The translations under genes and the position numbers were made by a program. 64,000 nt of DNA from an uncultured Muribaculaceae bacterium. Lineage in GTDB: Bacteria; Bacteroidota; Bacteroidia; Bacteroidales; Muribaculaceae. How positions within the stretch are numbered: the stretch's first letter is position 1; each line of letters begins with the position of its first letter. Under the pieces are notes generated by a model. It made no database searches. It saw only the letters and a list, made by a program, of their open reading frames with translations, and had not been told where the DNA came from. Shown one piece after another: positions 36,151 to 46,491 of the stretch. Location: NCBI GenBank assembly GCA_944321705.1, contig CALUMG010000002.1, positions 174,488 through 238,487 of the forward strand, given 5' to 3'.

Positions 36151-39100
36151 TCATCGAGTCAATGACAAATTGACTGAAATTCCGAAATTAGTATTTGTTG
36201 TCGGATAGGCTGTCGATGACACAAGCGGTGTATTCACCTGATGATCAAAATAAGCCCCTAATGTGAGACGCTTGCTCAACACATAATTTGCTGTAAAATT
36301 AATCGCCAATGTGCGAGTACCACTCGTAGCTTGTGCCATGTTGGTTTCTATCTTGCGGATAAGTGCATTGTTATTGGACAATGTAAAATCCAAATTCATG
36401 GTCAAGTCATTGCTTACACCTTGTTGCGACCTGCCTATTTTCAAGACCGAATTGAAATTGGCTATCTTATAACCTCCTCCTATGACAAGCGACTTACTTG
36501 AAGCCTCAACAAGTTGTCCTGCCGACGAATTAAGCGTCAACGTCCGACTGTCGCGATATTCCGCATTGAAAGTGACATTGTTGTACATCGTTGCCGAAAC
36601 ACCAACAAGGGGTGCAAATTTCTCAGTTATTGCAACCGACGAAATATTGTAAGGTGACGTCGGATACGGATTCTGTGTCAATTCGCTCTTGCTGAATCCG
36701 AGCCCTTCGCCTATTGAAATCCAGTCGGAATAACTTGAGAATGAACCTACCGAATAAGTACATTGATAAGCATGTGTGAGCGTAAAGCTGCGGAACAATT
36801 TTTTCAAAGCGTCAATCTTGCCAAGTCCATCATAAGTGACACGCCAGTTGGGAAGCATCGCACTCAATCCGGGGAACGGGTCGAGCGTCACTTTGTTTGG
36901 GTCTTGTCCGGAATAAGCGGCCACAAATGCCGGAATAAGCACATCGCTGCTCGCCGCATTCACTCCGCCATTGGCACTGTTATACGGCTGACCGGCCAAA
37001 GCATGATTTTTCATAAAGCCTGTTGCCGGATATGTGGCCCCCTTGTAACGAGCTTCAATCCTTTGTGCAACGATAGGTATGTTCTCAAGGAATTTATTAA
37101 ATGCGGCACTGGAATAACCATCATCGGCCGATGCTCCACGCAATGCGGTGGCAATTGCGCAGTGCGTTTTTGTATAACTTCCGGAATATGTAGTATTCAT
37201 GTCATCATACATGAACATTATCTGGCTGGTACGATTATCCGTGCGATTGGTTGTCAACGTTATCTTCAAACCCTTTATTGGTTCCAAGCCAATCTCTGCA
37301 TTAAATTCTTCGGCATGAGAGAACAATGCTGGGGTTGTCTGCGTCTCGTCACCAAGCAGCCAACCACGATCTTTAGCTTTCTCCACATAGCTTTCGTCAA
37401 TGAAACCAAATGCAAAGTCAAGACCGGGAGCCAGCATGTCATAGTGTGTCGATTGGCCGAACACATCACCAATTTCAGGCAAGAACTGCGGTAACATGAG
37501 CGATTGTGTCCTTTTATAACGTATGCTCACATTTCTCACCATCATGCCGAAACGAGTAGCGTATTGTCCTGCCTCGCTCCAGAAATTCTTCTTTTCGCTC
37601 TTGTCTTCAAGTACTGTTACTTTTATGTTTTCGGCTCCGCGATTCAATATCTCTATGCTGTTGGCATCAACCACACGGGTCTTTATGGCATAACGCTTTC
37701 CTGTCGAAGTAACCGCGCTTATTTTCACCTTCTTTGTGCGTAGATTGTGACGCAACAGCACTGTCGTGTCAGCCTTTAGCATCACAGTCCGTTCAAATTT
37801 TCTCGGTTTCTTATTGGCTGCCGAAGAGCGGCTTGTGCTGCTAAATCGCTTGTTCACATCCCTCAGATACTTGAATTTATTGTAGAACTGTTCAAGATTC
37901 AAACGTCCATCAATGTTCCAAGACGATTGATTGGTTACGGTGTGGCCCGACTCCACCCCATCGACAGTTGTTCCTCGTTCCCAATCATAAGTCGAATTAT
38001 AAGTAACCGACGCATTCACAAAATTCAACGCAGGGATGGAACTGAAAGGTGCTTTATAAGTTACCACAAACGACTGATTGTAGGAATAAGGCGTACCAAG
38101 GTCCTTTATGCTCTGCATAATGGAATCTTTCCACAGTTTGTACTTGTCGGGGAACAATTTCTTGTTAACCGCGCCTATGGGCTCTTCAATATGAGCCGTA
38201 GTATTGGAATTGAACGATACGTTGAACGACTTCGTGAAATTCCAATTCAAGGCAAATTGACGGTCCCACAAGAAATTTTTGCTCACCGACACAGGCAAAT
38301 CTATGTCACTGTCGGTATTGTTACGTTCCTGCTGCTCGTAATAATAACGTGATATATTGGTATAAAATTCTATTGAAGAGGGTAACCAATTAAATTCCCA
38401 ATCTTTCAAGAACTTGACATTCTTCGACTTGCTCTTCAATCCCGAAAAAGGCTTGAACGGCTTTATATATGGTGAATAGCTATATTGCAAACTGCCACGA
38501 TAATCGCTCGTGTTTTCATATTCATTGTCGGGGTCTACGTTTCGTTGCTTATTTGATGAATAACTGAACGTGAAATTTGCAGGATCCCAAGGCATCGGAT
38601 TCTTGCTCTGCACGTCAAAACGCAATCCCGACACGCTAAAACTCTTCACTGTCTGCCTTGTTATCGCAAATGACTCAATAGAGTCGCGCTGTGCATCGGT
38701 TGCACATGCGTCAAGAGCATCCTTCAACAATATATCTTCGTCAAGCGGATTATATTTCGGCGTAGTCTTCTCCTTTGTCATCGAGAAATAAATAGGAGCC
38801 GTCAATTTGGCCTTTTCCGGCAAGAAGCGACCCATGTCGACTTGAACGGCAATATTATATTGTCCGTAATCTTCCAAATTGCGTTGTGACAAACCTTGAT
38901 CGACCGAACCGAATCCGACTGTTTCCTTGTGGCCACCTATGTTCACCGTAGCAATGTCGCTTATCGACAAGTTCATATTTCCTTTAGCAGCCCAACCTCC
39001 TTCATTGTCAAAATCGGTTACGCGCAATTCATCGGTCCAAACGATGCAATCCTTGGTCGATGGAGAATTATTGCGCACGCCAATCATTATTACACGCACG

Positions 39101-42100
39101 TCGCTCAATGAAGGGTTACCCTTGACGGTAACTCGGTTGTTGCGCGAATCATACTCGGAATATTCCTGATTATATGACACACCCGACATTCCGGCCATCT
39201 TGTAGGCATTGCGGTTCTTCTTCAAATTGGTAAACACCGAAAGCTCGCAATCGAGACGGTTTCGTTCGGGCCACACGGCAAGACGGTCGGTATCGCTGTT
39301 CCCGTTATACTGACCTTCGGGCGTCAAATCGAGCGGTATTTCATATTCATAGTAGTTATTCTTTATATCCGACCCGAGACGTATGAACATTGACACATCG
39401 CCATCGGCCAGTCCTGTCACATCATCGACAAGAGCTTCATTATGGACATGCATCTGCAACCGCTTGTATATACGCAAATCAAGACTTGTGTTCTTGTAAA
39501 CGGCTCTTGCGTCACCGGCCTGCAAGCCGCGCACTTCAAGCGACATCGACTGCTCGTTCAACTGGGTCACTTGCGCTTGACTTGGATCGACAATACGTGT
39601 AACACCGGGAGGCAGCACATAGTTCACAGGCGTGCGCCCTGCATTTTCTTCGATATTGACGGCACTAACGTCGATACTACCCTCAGCAGGAGCATCTCCT
39701 CGCTGATTTAGGTTGTAATCATAAGTACGCCATTCTCCCCTCACGAGTTCCAAAGTTGCAAAACGCAAGAAAGTAGGATTCTTAAACCCGGTCATGAACA
39801 TCCTTATGAAACGTATCGTAGAAAAATCGGAAATCGAACCTATGACTTTCTCATAGTCATTCAAAGGTATTTTGAATTGATACCATTCAACAGGCGTCTG
39901 ATTTCCGTCACGGGTTGTTACTACCGTTTCACGCTTGTCGGTAATATAATTCTGGCCAACCACGAAATCTTCGGGGCGTATTGAAATGCGATACTGGTAA
40001 TATCGCTCATATTCATTGAGCGTGTTGTCTTGGTTTATGTCTTCAACGTCGGGAACACTTCGAGCCGACTGATACAGGCCGTCATCAACTTCATCGCTCG
40101 ACAGTGAGTTGCCTTCGGTTCCGTTATAATGCTTGTAACGTTCCAATATCGACAATTCCTGCTCATCATAATCATAACCGCGATAAAAATGATAATTGTC
40201 GCTTGCAGGGTCGTTAAGCGGAGAGAACTGGTCCTGCTCCATCTCGGCAATCACATTGGCAGGCAAGCGCATGCGCAATTCCTCTATGAATTTCGCATAA
40301 CTTTCATGCGTGAATTCATCTTCGGTCGACAATCCGTCGAGTCCGACATCTTGAAGCGTGCGTGCACCCGAAGCGTTGTCGAAGGCATATGTGAGCGATG
40401 TCTGTGTCGATACGCGTCCCCACACTGTTTCAAGCATATACTGGTCACTCCCGTTGGCAGGTATGCCGTTTTCATAAGACTTATACCCATCTTTCAATAT
40501 GTCTTCACTCACTTCTCCCAAGTTGAAATACAAGTCACCGCCTTCGGTATTCGGATTGTCAGGATCGAGGAACGGGCTCATCATCCAAAATTGTATGTAC
40601 TCAATGTTGGAACTTTCAAAATTGGTATTGTCGAGTTTCCGCATTATGCCACCCCAGCGTTTCTCAGGATTGAGCAACGACCCATCAGGAGCAATATTAG
40701 TTGCATCGAGGTTGTAAGGTCCACGCTCACTTGGATAAAAAGCCAAGTTGAGTGTTTGCAAAGTTGAAGATTCCCCATAGTTGAGTTCCCTGTTAGGGAA
40801 AAGCTCATCATAATCCACCTCGCGCACATAAGGATGCGAAAGCTGCGCAAGGTCGTTTCGAATATAACCCGGAGCAAGCGACGAGTTGCGTTGCGTGAAA
40901 AGACGGTCTATATAATACCATGCCAGCAATGCACGATTTTTGCCATAGTTGACATTGTTGCTCTCTCCTGCCTCGGGGAAAAGCGCATTTTCTCCCGAAT
41001 CATATGGAGTGGCCGACAAGAACCACGAATATGGCGAACGTAAGTCTATTCCGGTCTGCGTAGACTCAAAATCATCTATGTAAGAACTCCCTTCCGAAGA
41101 TCCTGTGTGCTTTTGATGCGGTATCAACTGCGCAAATTCTCCTGTCAAGTTTATCGACGAAGGTGCTGTGGCATTGACCGTCGGAATCTTGTTCACGAGA
41201 TTGGTAAGCCACATGAAATCGGTATTGTAAGAGAAATTTAGCCCCCAGATGCTGTTTGTCACCACTTCATCTCCTATGGCCACCTTCTCGGTAAGAGGCT
41301 TTTCGGAATAGTGCATCACCGTGGCACCCAAATTGAAATCCTTGGAGAACTGGTAGTTCAAGTCAAGGCCTAACAACGTCTTGCGTTGCATGCTGAAATT
41401 GGATTGGTTCTCAAGCGACACGTTTATGCTCGTTCCTGCATCGATTATGCTTTGGTTGGTTATGGTGACGATACCCATGTTGTAATCGACTATGTAGTCG
41501 CTGTTTTCAGTCAAAGTCACACCACCTGCGGTAACCACGACCGAACCACGAGGCACATTCATCGCGTTAAGCCTGATTTGCGCTCCCGACGATGCCTGAT
41601 ATTCTCCGGTCAACGTGAATTTATTCTTGTCTTGGATTTGCCGAGCAACGGTCAAAGTCGAATCATACAACTCCTGATACACATACTTCTCGGCAATGGC
41701 ATCATTGCCTATCTTGTCGCGCAAGTGCCGTCCGAAAGGTTCGGCAACCGGGAAAATCACCTTTCCCGTAGAAGCCAAAATGGTATATCCTTCAATATAG
41801 TCAAATCGTCCGTCAGGATTGGTTTGCTCGTTAGAATCAAGGCGGTCGACGTTAAGCACCTGTATAAGAGGAACTCCGTTAATGTTACCTTCGGGAATGT
41901 AACTGATTTCAGTTCCTGTCGTGTCGCTCAAATATTTGACATTCAACTTGAAGTTTTCTTTTTGCACTTGATAAGCCCCGAGCGAATACACGTTCTTCAT
42001 CATCAACTTCCACATGGGCAACTTAGGGGAAACAGTCGCCCCTTTCAGCATCTTCACATAAAGAGATTGGTCGGTCGATGATATGTCACCCGAAAATTCT

Positions 42101-43593
42101 CCAACTTGATAAGTGTTTCCACGATAGGTATATTGATATGCCACAGCAAGCACTTCGTCGGCATTCAAGGCTGAACGCAATGAAATATACCCAAGGGATG
42201 CGTTCAATGTGTATTCCGACGATTGCAACAAGCGTGCACTTTCCACTTTTTCATAATCTCGTCCACCTTCGATACCATAGGCCGACAGTGGCTGCAAAGC
42301 CGTTGAAACTTGGCTTATGTATCTTGCATCAGGATAATCGGTCTTTATCTCGCTCAAGAGGTTATTTGAATTGTTGGTTGGGTTATCCATCGACACGTCG
42401 GGAATCCAGTGATTGCTTGCAAGACGGCTGTTTTCTCCAAGGTCCATGAATGCCACGATATTACGCGACTCGTCATAATCTTTCCGCTTGTTGGTCACCC
42501 ACACTTCTATGCGTGTAATGTTTATCCCCGACGACACAAGGGGAAGTCGTGCCGTGAATGAATCGTAATTATCATAGAAGAACTGCGAAAGGAAGAAATG
42601 ACGATTCTCATCATATTCATCGCAATTGATTGTAAACGCAGTAGCCTGCACGCCACCGTCGGTCTGCACGCTCTGCGTCTCTGAATTCTGCTGCGACACA
42701 AGAGCCGTTGCAGTCAATTTACCAAATTGCAACGTAGTTTTCACACCAAACAATGCCGTGCTTCCTCTTATAAGCGTTGAGCCGGTTGTCATGCTCACAT
42801 TTCCGGCTTCTATCGACTTTATAATCTCATCTTCTTCGCCTTCATACTGCAATTTGAGATTTTGAGAATCAAAATCAAATGTAGCGTCGGTATTATAGTT
42901 CATGTTGAACTTCATCTTGTTTCCTACCGATGCATTGATTGTCGCTTGTATTTTTTGGTCGAAATCAAAGTATGTGCTGCGACGAGCCGATACCGACAAT
43001 GCCGGATTGTCGGTCTTGTTCATTTTCATTCCCATTGTCACCTGCACCGATCCTTGAGTTTTCAATTGCACGCCACCGGGACCAAACACCTTTTCGAGTG
43101 GCCCAAGGGCAAAATTCATGTCAAGGAAATTAAACGGGTCTTTCTTCTCTTGTGCAAGGTCGGCATTCTTCTGTCGATAATATTCCTGCATCGACTGCCT
43201 TAGCACCAGGTTGTTATATTCATCCGACGATAACATGAAAGGAGTTGCAATTTCCTTGTCTCCAAGTTTTGTCCTGATTATGTAGCAACCTGTCTCATAA
43301 TCATATTCAGCCTCAGTAGTAATATTCGACGGATTTTTAAGGTCGGCCGCATAGATGTCATTTTCAAGTTCGTCATAAGAATCGGGCACGGTTGGACGCA
43401 CGGGGAATTGCGTCTCTATGGTGTCGCCCGAAGAAGCTGCCTGCCTGTTTTCGGGCACCGGAGGCGGTGGCAACAACTCGGAATTACGATACTGGCCATA
43501 AGAATAGAAGCAGAACGCCGAGCATAGCAACAGCATCCCACCAATAGTCATAGCCAGTAATTTTGGTTCGCTACCTTTAAATCCGATTTTCAT
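36151..43593 (-). CDS. sprA: SprA, type IX secretion outer-membrane translocon
   Basis: A 2480-residue protein, the size of SprA/Sov, the giant barrel that forms the T9SS channel in the outer membrane. It starts with a hydrophobic signal segment (about 12-32) and has the family regions of SprA: DPFNFLDMNFALGPLEKVFGPGGVQLKTQG near 150-180, many aromatic strands, a SYIDDFESTQTGIDL element, long loops and a C-terminal barrel ending in SVNLSLTR. Proteins with C-terminal sorting domains would pass through it, such as the S8 protease at 52679-54874. It is the last gene of the folP-dacA-ruvA-sprA unit, 54 bases after ruvA; ruvA-sprA adjacency is also known in flavobacteria. Confidence 0.93.
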   Translation of the reverse strand: MKIGFKGSEPKLLAMTIGGMLLLCSAFCFYSYGQYRNSELLPPPPVPENRQAASSGDTIETQFPVRPTVPDSYDELENDIYAADLKNPSNITTEAEYDYETGCYIIRTKLGDKEIATPFMLSSDEYNNLVLRQSMQEYYRQKNADLAQEKKDPFNFLDMNFALGPLEKVFGPGGVQLKTQGSVQVTMGMKMNKTDNPALSVSARRSTYFDFDQKIQATINASVGNKMKFNMNYNTDATFDFDSQNLKLQYEGEEDEIIKSIEAGNVSMTTGSTLIRGSTALFGVKTTLQFGKLTATALVSQQNSETQSVQTDGGVQATAFTINCDEYDENRHFFLSQFFYDNYDSFTARLPLVSSGINITRIEVWVTNKRKDYDESRNIVAFMDLGENSRLASNHWIPDVSMDNPTNNSNNLLSEIKTDYPDARYISQVSTALQPLSAYGIEGGRDYEKVESARLLQSSEYTLNASLGYISLRSALNADEVLAVAYQYTYRGNTYQVGEFSGDISSTDQSLYVKMLKGATVSPKLPMWKLMMKNVYSLGAYQVQKENFKLNVKYLSDTTGTEISYIPEGNINGVPLIQVLNVDRLDSNEQTNPDGRFDYIEGYTILASTGKVIFPVAEPFGRHLRDKIGNDAIAEKYVYQELYDSTLTVARQIQDKNKFTLTGEYQASSGAQIRLNAMNVPRGSVVVTAGGVTLTENSDYIVDYNMGIVTITNQSIIDAGTSINVSLENQSNFSMQRKTLLGLDLNYQFSKDFNLGATVMHYSEKPLTEKVAIGDEVVTNSIWGLNFSYNTDFMWLTNLVNKIPTVNATAPSSINLTGEFAQLIPHQKHTGSSEGSSYIDDFESTQTGIDLRSPYSWFLSATPYDSGENALFPEAGESNNVNYGKNRALLAWYYIDRLFTQRNSSLAPGYIRNDLAQLSHPYVREVDYDELFPNRELNYGESSTLQTLNLAFYPSERGPYNLDATNIAPDGSLLNPEKRWGGIMRKLDNTNFESSNIEYIQFWMMSPFLDPDNPNTEGGDLYFNLGEVSEDILKDGYKSYENGIPANGSDQYMLETVWGRVSTQTSLTYAFDNASGARTLQDVGLDGLSTEDEFTHESYAKFIEELRMRLPANVIAEMEQDQFSPLNDPASDNYHFYRGYDYDEQELSILERYKHYNGTEGNSLSSDEVDDGLYQSARSVPDVEDINQDNTLNEYERYYQYRISIRPEDFVVGQNYITDKRETVVTTRDGNQTPVEWYQFKIPLNDYEKVIGSISDFSTIRFIRMFMTGFKNPTFLRFATLELVRGEWRTYDYNLNQRGDAPAEGSIDVSAVNIEENAGRTPVNYVLPPGVTRIVDPSQAQVTQLNEQSMSLEVRGLQAGDARAVYKNTSLDLRIYKRLQMHVHNEALVDDVTGLADGDVSMFIRLGSDIKNNYYEYEIPLDLTPEGQYNGNSDTDRLAVWPERNRLDCELSVFTNLKKNRNAYKMAGMSGVSYNQEYSEYDSRNNRVTVKGNPSLSDVRVIMIGVRNNSPSTKDCIVWTDELRVTDFDNEGGWAAKGNMNLSISDIATVNIGGHKETVGFGSVDQGLSQRNLEDYGQYNIAVQVDMGRFLPEKAKLTAPIYFSMTKEKTTPKYNPLDEDILLKDALDACATDAQRDSIESFAITRQTVKSFSVSGLRFDVQSKNPMPWDPANFTFSYSSNKQRNVDPDNEYENTSDYRGSLQYSYSPYIKPFKPFSGLKSKSKNVKFLKDWEFNWLPSSIEFYTNISRYYYEQQERNNTDSDIDLPVSVSKNFLWDRQFALNWNFTKSFNVSFNSNTTAHIEEPIGAVNKKLFPDKYKLWKDSIMQSIKDLGTPYSYNQSFVVTYKAPFSSIPALNFVNASVTYNSTYDWERGTTVDGVESGHTVTNQSSWNIDGRLNLEQFYNKFKYLRDVNKRFSSTSRSSAANKKPRKFERTVMLKADTTVLLRHNLRTKKVKISAVTSTGKRYAIKTRVVDANSIEILNRGAENIKVTVLEDKSEKKNFWSEAGQYATRFGMMVRNVSIRYKRTQSLMLPQFLPEIGDVFGQSTHYDMLAPGLDFAFGFIDESYVEKAKDRGWLLGDETQTTPALFSHAEEFNAEIGLEPIKGLKITLTTNRTDNRTSQIMFMYDDMNTTYSGSYTKTHCAIATALRGASADDGYSSAAFNKFLENIPIVAQRIEARYKGATYPATGFMKNHALAGQPYNSANGGVNAASSDVLIPAFVAAYSGQDPNKVTLDPFPGLSAMLPNWRVTYDGLGKIDALKKLFRSFTLTHAYQCTYSVGSFSSYSDWISIGEGLGFSKSELTQNPYPTSPYNISSVAITEKFAPLVGVSATMYNNVTFNAEYRDSRTLTLNSSAGQLVEASSKSLVIGGGYKIANFNSVLKIGRSQQGVSNDLTMNLDFTLSNNNALIRKIETNMAQATSGTRTLAINFTANYVLSKRLTLGAYFDHQVNTPLVSSTAYPTTNTNFGISVNLSLTR

Positions 43594-43647
43594 TTAATGC
43601 CTTAATTCACTAACTTTCTTTTGCCGCACACACGCGAAGTCGTGCTG

Positions 43648-44232
43648 TCACAACATTTTCAAGGCCTGCTTTATGGCCTCTTCCACTGTCATTGCGCTGT
43701 TGGAAGCCAGCAACTTGGTCAACACTTTTTGAGAAACCGGCTGCGAAAATCCAAGCATCACAAGTGCGGCCAAAGCCTCTTCGTAAACCTCGTTGCGCAC
43801 GGGCATCTTTTCTATTAACGGCAAAGAATCGTTTTTTATTTTATCTTTAAGGTCAACAATTATTCTCTGAGCCGTTTTTGCTCCAATTCCCTTGACCGCC
43901 TTCAATGAATTGACATTGCCCGAAGCTATTGATGTGCTCAGATCTTCGGGAGTAATTGCCGACAGCATCATGCGGGCCATGCTTGGTCCTACCCCCGACA
44001 CACTTATAAGCAACAAGAACAATTCACGCTCACGCTTGTCGAAGAATCCATACAACAGATGCGCGTCTTCCCTTATTGATTCATAAATGTAGAGCAAGGA
44101 ACTTTTTTCGGCCTTTTGCAATTTTTCATAGGTGTACAGTGAAATATTAACCATGTAACCGATGCCGTGGTTGTCTATTATGGCATAAGCAGGAGTCAAC
44201 TCGGCTAATTCACCCTTTATGTAATCAATCAT
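43648..44232 (-). CDS. ruvA: Holliday-junction branch-migration protein RuvA
   Basis: A 194-residue DNA-binding protein that with the RuvB motor moves Holliday junctions. An N-terminal OB fold (about 1-62, MIDYIKGELAELTPAYAII), two helix-hairpin-helix motifs (ISVSGVGPSMARMML and VKGIGAKTAQRIIVDLKDK) and a C-terminal domain that contacts RuvB are all present. Complete. It lies 46 bases after dacA and 54 before sprA. Confidence 0.96.
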   Translation of the reverse strand: MIDYIKGELAELTPAYAIIDNHGIGYMVNISLYTYEKLQKAEKSSLLYIYESIREDAHLLYGFFDKRERELFLLLISVSGVGPSMARMMLSAITPEDLSTSIASGNVNSLKAVKGIGAKTAQRIIVDLKDKIKNDSLPLIEKMPVRNEVYEEALAALVMLGFSQPVSQKVLTKLLASNSAMTVEEAIKQALKML

Positions 44233-44278
44233 GCCAACAAAAATATTCTAAATGATTCTAATATCGATAGATTTTCCT

Positions 44279-45043
44279 CTATTCGCACAATTCCGACAAT
44301 TTGTTTTCAAGAGTCGTGTTTGACAGCTTCAAGTGCAACGCACCCTTGTAAGCCATCGATATGTTTCCGGTTTCTTCCGACACAACGATGGCTATGGCAT
44401 CGGTTGCCTGGGCTATGCCAAGCGCTGAGCGGTGGCGCAAGCCGAGATTCCTCGGCAGATTGGTATCGTGTGAAACAGGCAATATGCAACCGGCCGACAC
44501 GATTTTTTCTCCGGCAATTATCATCGCTCCATCGTGCAACGGGCTGTTTTTGAAAAATATATTCTCGATAAGTCGAGTGTTGATATTTGCATCTATGATG
44601 TCGCCCGAATGCTCATAGTCATCAAGCAACATGCGTTGTTGTATGACTATCAAAGCTCCCGTTTTCGACTTTGACATGTTCATGCAGGCATACACGACTG
44701 GTAGAATCCATTTCTTTCCGTTATCGGTTGTGGCAGAATGATGCCTGAATACCCGGTTTATGAACGACCATCGTTTGTGAGAACCCAGCTCCACAAGGAA
44801 ACGTTTTATCTGGTCTTGGAATATTATGACAATTATTATCAAACCTATATTCATGAACATGTCCATGATTGTCCCGATGAGGCGCATGTCAAGAATTTCC
44901 GACATCACCACCCAAGCCACGAAAAAAGCCAGTATGCCGAAAAATATGTTTATCGTGCCCGACTCCTTCATAAGCCGGTATATATAAAACATCAGTGTGG
45001 CTACCACGATGATGTCGATTGCATCCTTTATACCAAAAGACAT
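44279..45043 (-). CDS. dacA: Diadenylate cyclase, CdaA/DacA type
   Basis: A 254-residue membrane enzyme making cyclic di-AMP from two ATP. Three N-terminal helices (about 9-27, 33-52 and 59-79) precede the DAC domain (about 100-245) with the signatures SPLHDGAMII and LGLRHRSALGIAQATDA (the DGA and RHR active-site motifs). Full length (B. subtilis CdaA about 273). The folP neighbour, 39 bases upstream, is the arrangement I recall from other Bacteroidales; no c-di-AMP phosphodiesterase is in the window. Confidence 0.95.
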   Translation of the reverse strand: MSFGIKDAIDIIVVATLMFYIYRLMKESGTINIFFGILAFFVAWVVMSEILDMRLIGTIMDMFMNIGLIIIVIIFQDQIKRFLVELGSHKRWSFINRVFRHHSATTDNGKKWILPVVYACMNMSKSKTGALIVIQQRMLLDDYEHSGDIIDANINTRLIENIFFKNSPLHDGAMIIAGEKIVSAGCILPVSHDTNLPRNLGLRHRSALGIAQATDAIAIVVSEETGNISMAYKGALHLKLSNTTLENKLSELCE

Positions 45044-45082
45044 AGCAAAATTCTGTTTTATCTGTTCTTTTTTATCGAAATA

Positions 45083-45931
45083 TCATTTTGTCCATTGCCA
45101 TTCACCGGTAGTTGCCCCGACCAGCTTGACGGCTTCCACTGCCTCGCGCACATCATGCACACGCAATATATGCGCCCCATGCATCAATGCCATAGTGTTC
45201 AATACAGTAGTTCCATTGAGAGCATCCTCCGGCTGTATGCCAAGGGTTTTGCATATCATCGACTTTCTCGACATGCCGACAAGCAACGGCAAGCCCAATG
45301 AATGAAATTCTTCCATGCTGCCAAGCATCTTGAAATTTTGTTCAAGATTTTTGCTGAAACCGAATCCGGGATCAATGATGATGTCACACACACCCATCGA
45401 CCTCAACATGTCGGCACGCCGACCAAGTTCAACCATCACCCCGGCCATGACCCCATCGTCACCATAATCGCACAATGACGCCATGTTACCTGGCGTACCT
45501 CGCATGTGCATCAACACATAAGGGACATGCAATTCAGCCACAGTTTGAAACATCATGCTGTCGAGATTCCCTCCCGATATGTCATTTATTATATGTGCGC
45601 CCCACTCAAGCACGCATTTTCGTGCCACATCAGCCCTGAACGTGTCTATCGATATGACAATGTCGTGTGAGATGGCCTTTATCGTCTTGATCCCTGTTTC
45701 CAACCTTTCAAGTTCCTCCTCAACCGGAACATCGGCTGCACCCGGACGCGATGAATAACCGCCCACGTCAATGATGTCAACTCCGTCATTAATCATTTTT
45801 TCTATGCGTTTTACAAGGATTCGGGCATCAGTCCCACATCGGCTTCCTTCATAAAACGAATCGGGAGTTACGTTAAGGATTCCCATCACGAGGGGACGGT
45901 TTATTTCCATCAAATCCCCTCCGATGTTCAT
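45083..45931 (-). CDS. folP: Dihydropteroate synthase
   Basis: A 282-residue enzyme joining p-aminobenzoate to the pterin diphosphate in folate synthesis, the target of sulfonamides. Motifs: MGILNVTPDSFYEGSR, DVGGYSSRPGA, IDTFRADVARK, DISGG, VLMHMRGTP, IIDPGFGFSK and LVGMSRKS. An ATG at 45931 gives MNIGGDLMEIN. A GTG at 45955 would add eight residues and an ATG at 45910 would shorten it; the choice is by family length. First gene of the four-gene operon. Confidence 0.95.
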   Translation of the reverse strand: MNIGGDLMEINRPLVMGILNVTPDSFYEGSRCGTDARILVKRIEKMINDGVDIIDVGGYSSRPGAADVPVEEELERLETGIKTIKAISHDIVISIDTFRADVARKCVLEWGAHIINDISGGNLDSMMFQTVAELHVPYVLMHMRGTPGNMASLCDYGDDGVMAGVMVELGRRADMLRSMGVCDIIIDPGFGFSKNLEQNFKMLGSMEEFHSLGLPLLVGMSRKSMICKTLGIQPEDALNGTTVLNTMALMHGAHILRVHDVREAVEAVKLVGATTGEWQWTK

Positions 45932-45992
45932 GAAATAGCTTTTAAACTTAGACACTTTTTTCTATTTTCCTGATGAGACATTACTTCTTGTG

Positions 45993-46024
45993 CGAATTTA
46001 CATCAAAGTCGGCACATAGCCAAA
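45993..46024 (-). promoter_or_regulatory. Promoter of folP-dacA-ruvA-sprA
   Basis: On the minus strand TTTG (46024-46021), 20 bases, TAAATTCG (46000-45993). One mismatch from TAnnTTTG. Transcription would start near 45986. Confidence 0.65.
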
Positions 46025-46041
46025 ATGGCAATTAAAATACT

Positions 46042-46326
46042 TCAATAAACTGGCACTTCTTCTATTTCCCTGACGGGTACCGCCACTTCTTTTTTACGCG
46101 CCTTGCGTTTTTCAACAACGGTCGTATCTATTTGCGCCGAATCTATTTCATCACGAAACTTTGCAAGTTCTTCCATTCTTTCCTCCACTTCGACAGGAAC
46201 CGATTGATGGCGCAATACATGAAATCTCACAGCAGTCACCACGAGAATCAAGCACAACACTACCAAGGCTGCCACACGCTGGCCGCGAGGCATATTAATC
46301 CATGTTATTTTTTTCAAGAATTTCAT
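46042..46326 (-). CDS. Small single-helix membrane protein
   Basis: 94 residues from ATG 46326 (MKFLKKITWINMPRGQR). One membrane helix (about 18-35, VAALVVLCLILVVTAVRF) is followed by a charged periplasmic tail with a Glu-rich segment and VEKRKARKKEV. GTG at 46365 or ATG at 46350 would lengthen the N terminus. The stop lies close to the folP promoter. Family not recognised; it resembles small Bacteroidetes envelope proteins only in layout. Confidence 0.6.
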   Translation of the reverse strand: MKFLKKITWINMPRGQRVAALVVLCLILVVTAVRFHVLRHQSVPVEVEERMEELAKFRDEIDSAQIDTTVVEKRKARKKEVAVPVREIEEVPVY

Positions 46327-46437
46327 TTCAATGAAACACCATTGTGACATGAATTCATGCCACACCTATATTTCTATAACAATCTGATTACAAATTTACT
46401 GAATTAAATAATTTTCGTTATTAAATATATTGATTAT

Positions 46438-46468
46438 TTTGGCATATTTAATAAAAACATTAATTTTG
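46438..46468 (+). promoter_or_regulatory. Promoter of the VanZ-like gene
   Basis: TTTG at 46438-46441, 19 bases, TAATTTTG at 46461-46468: an exact consensus match, 24 bases before the ATG. Confidence 0.85.
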
Positions 46469-46491
46469 CTGACACAAATCCAATTACAACT

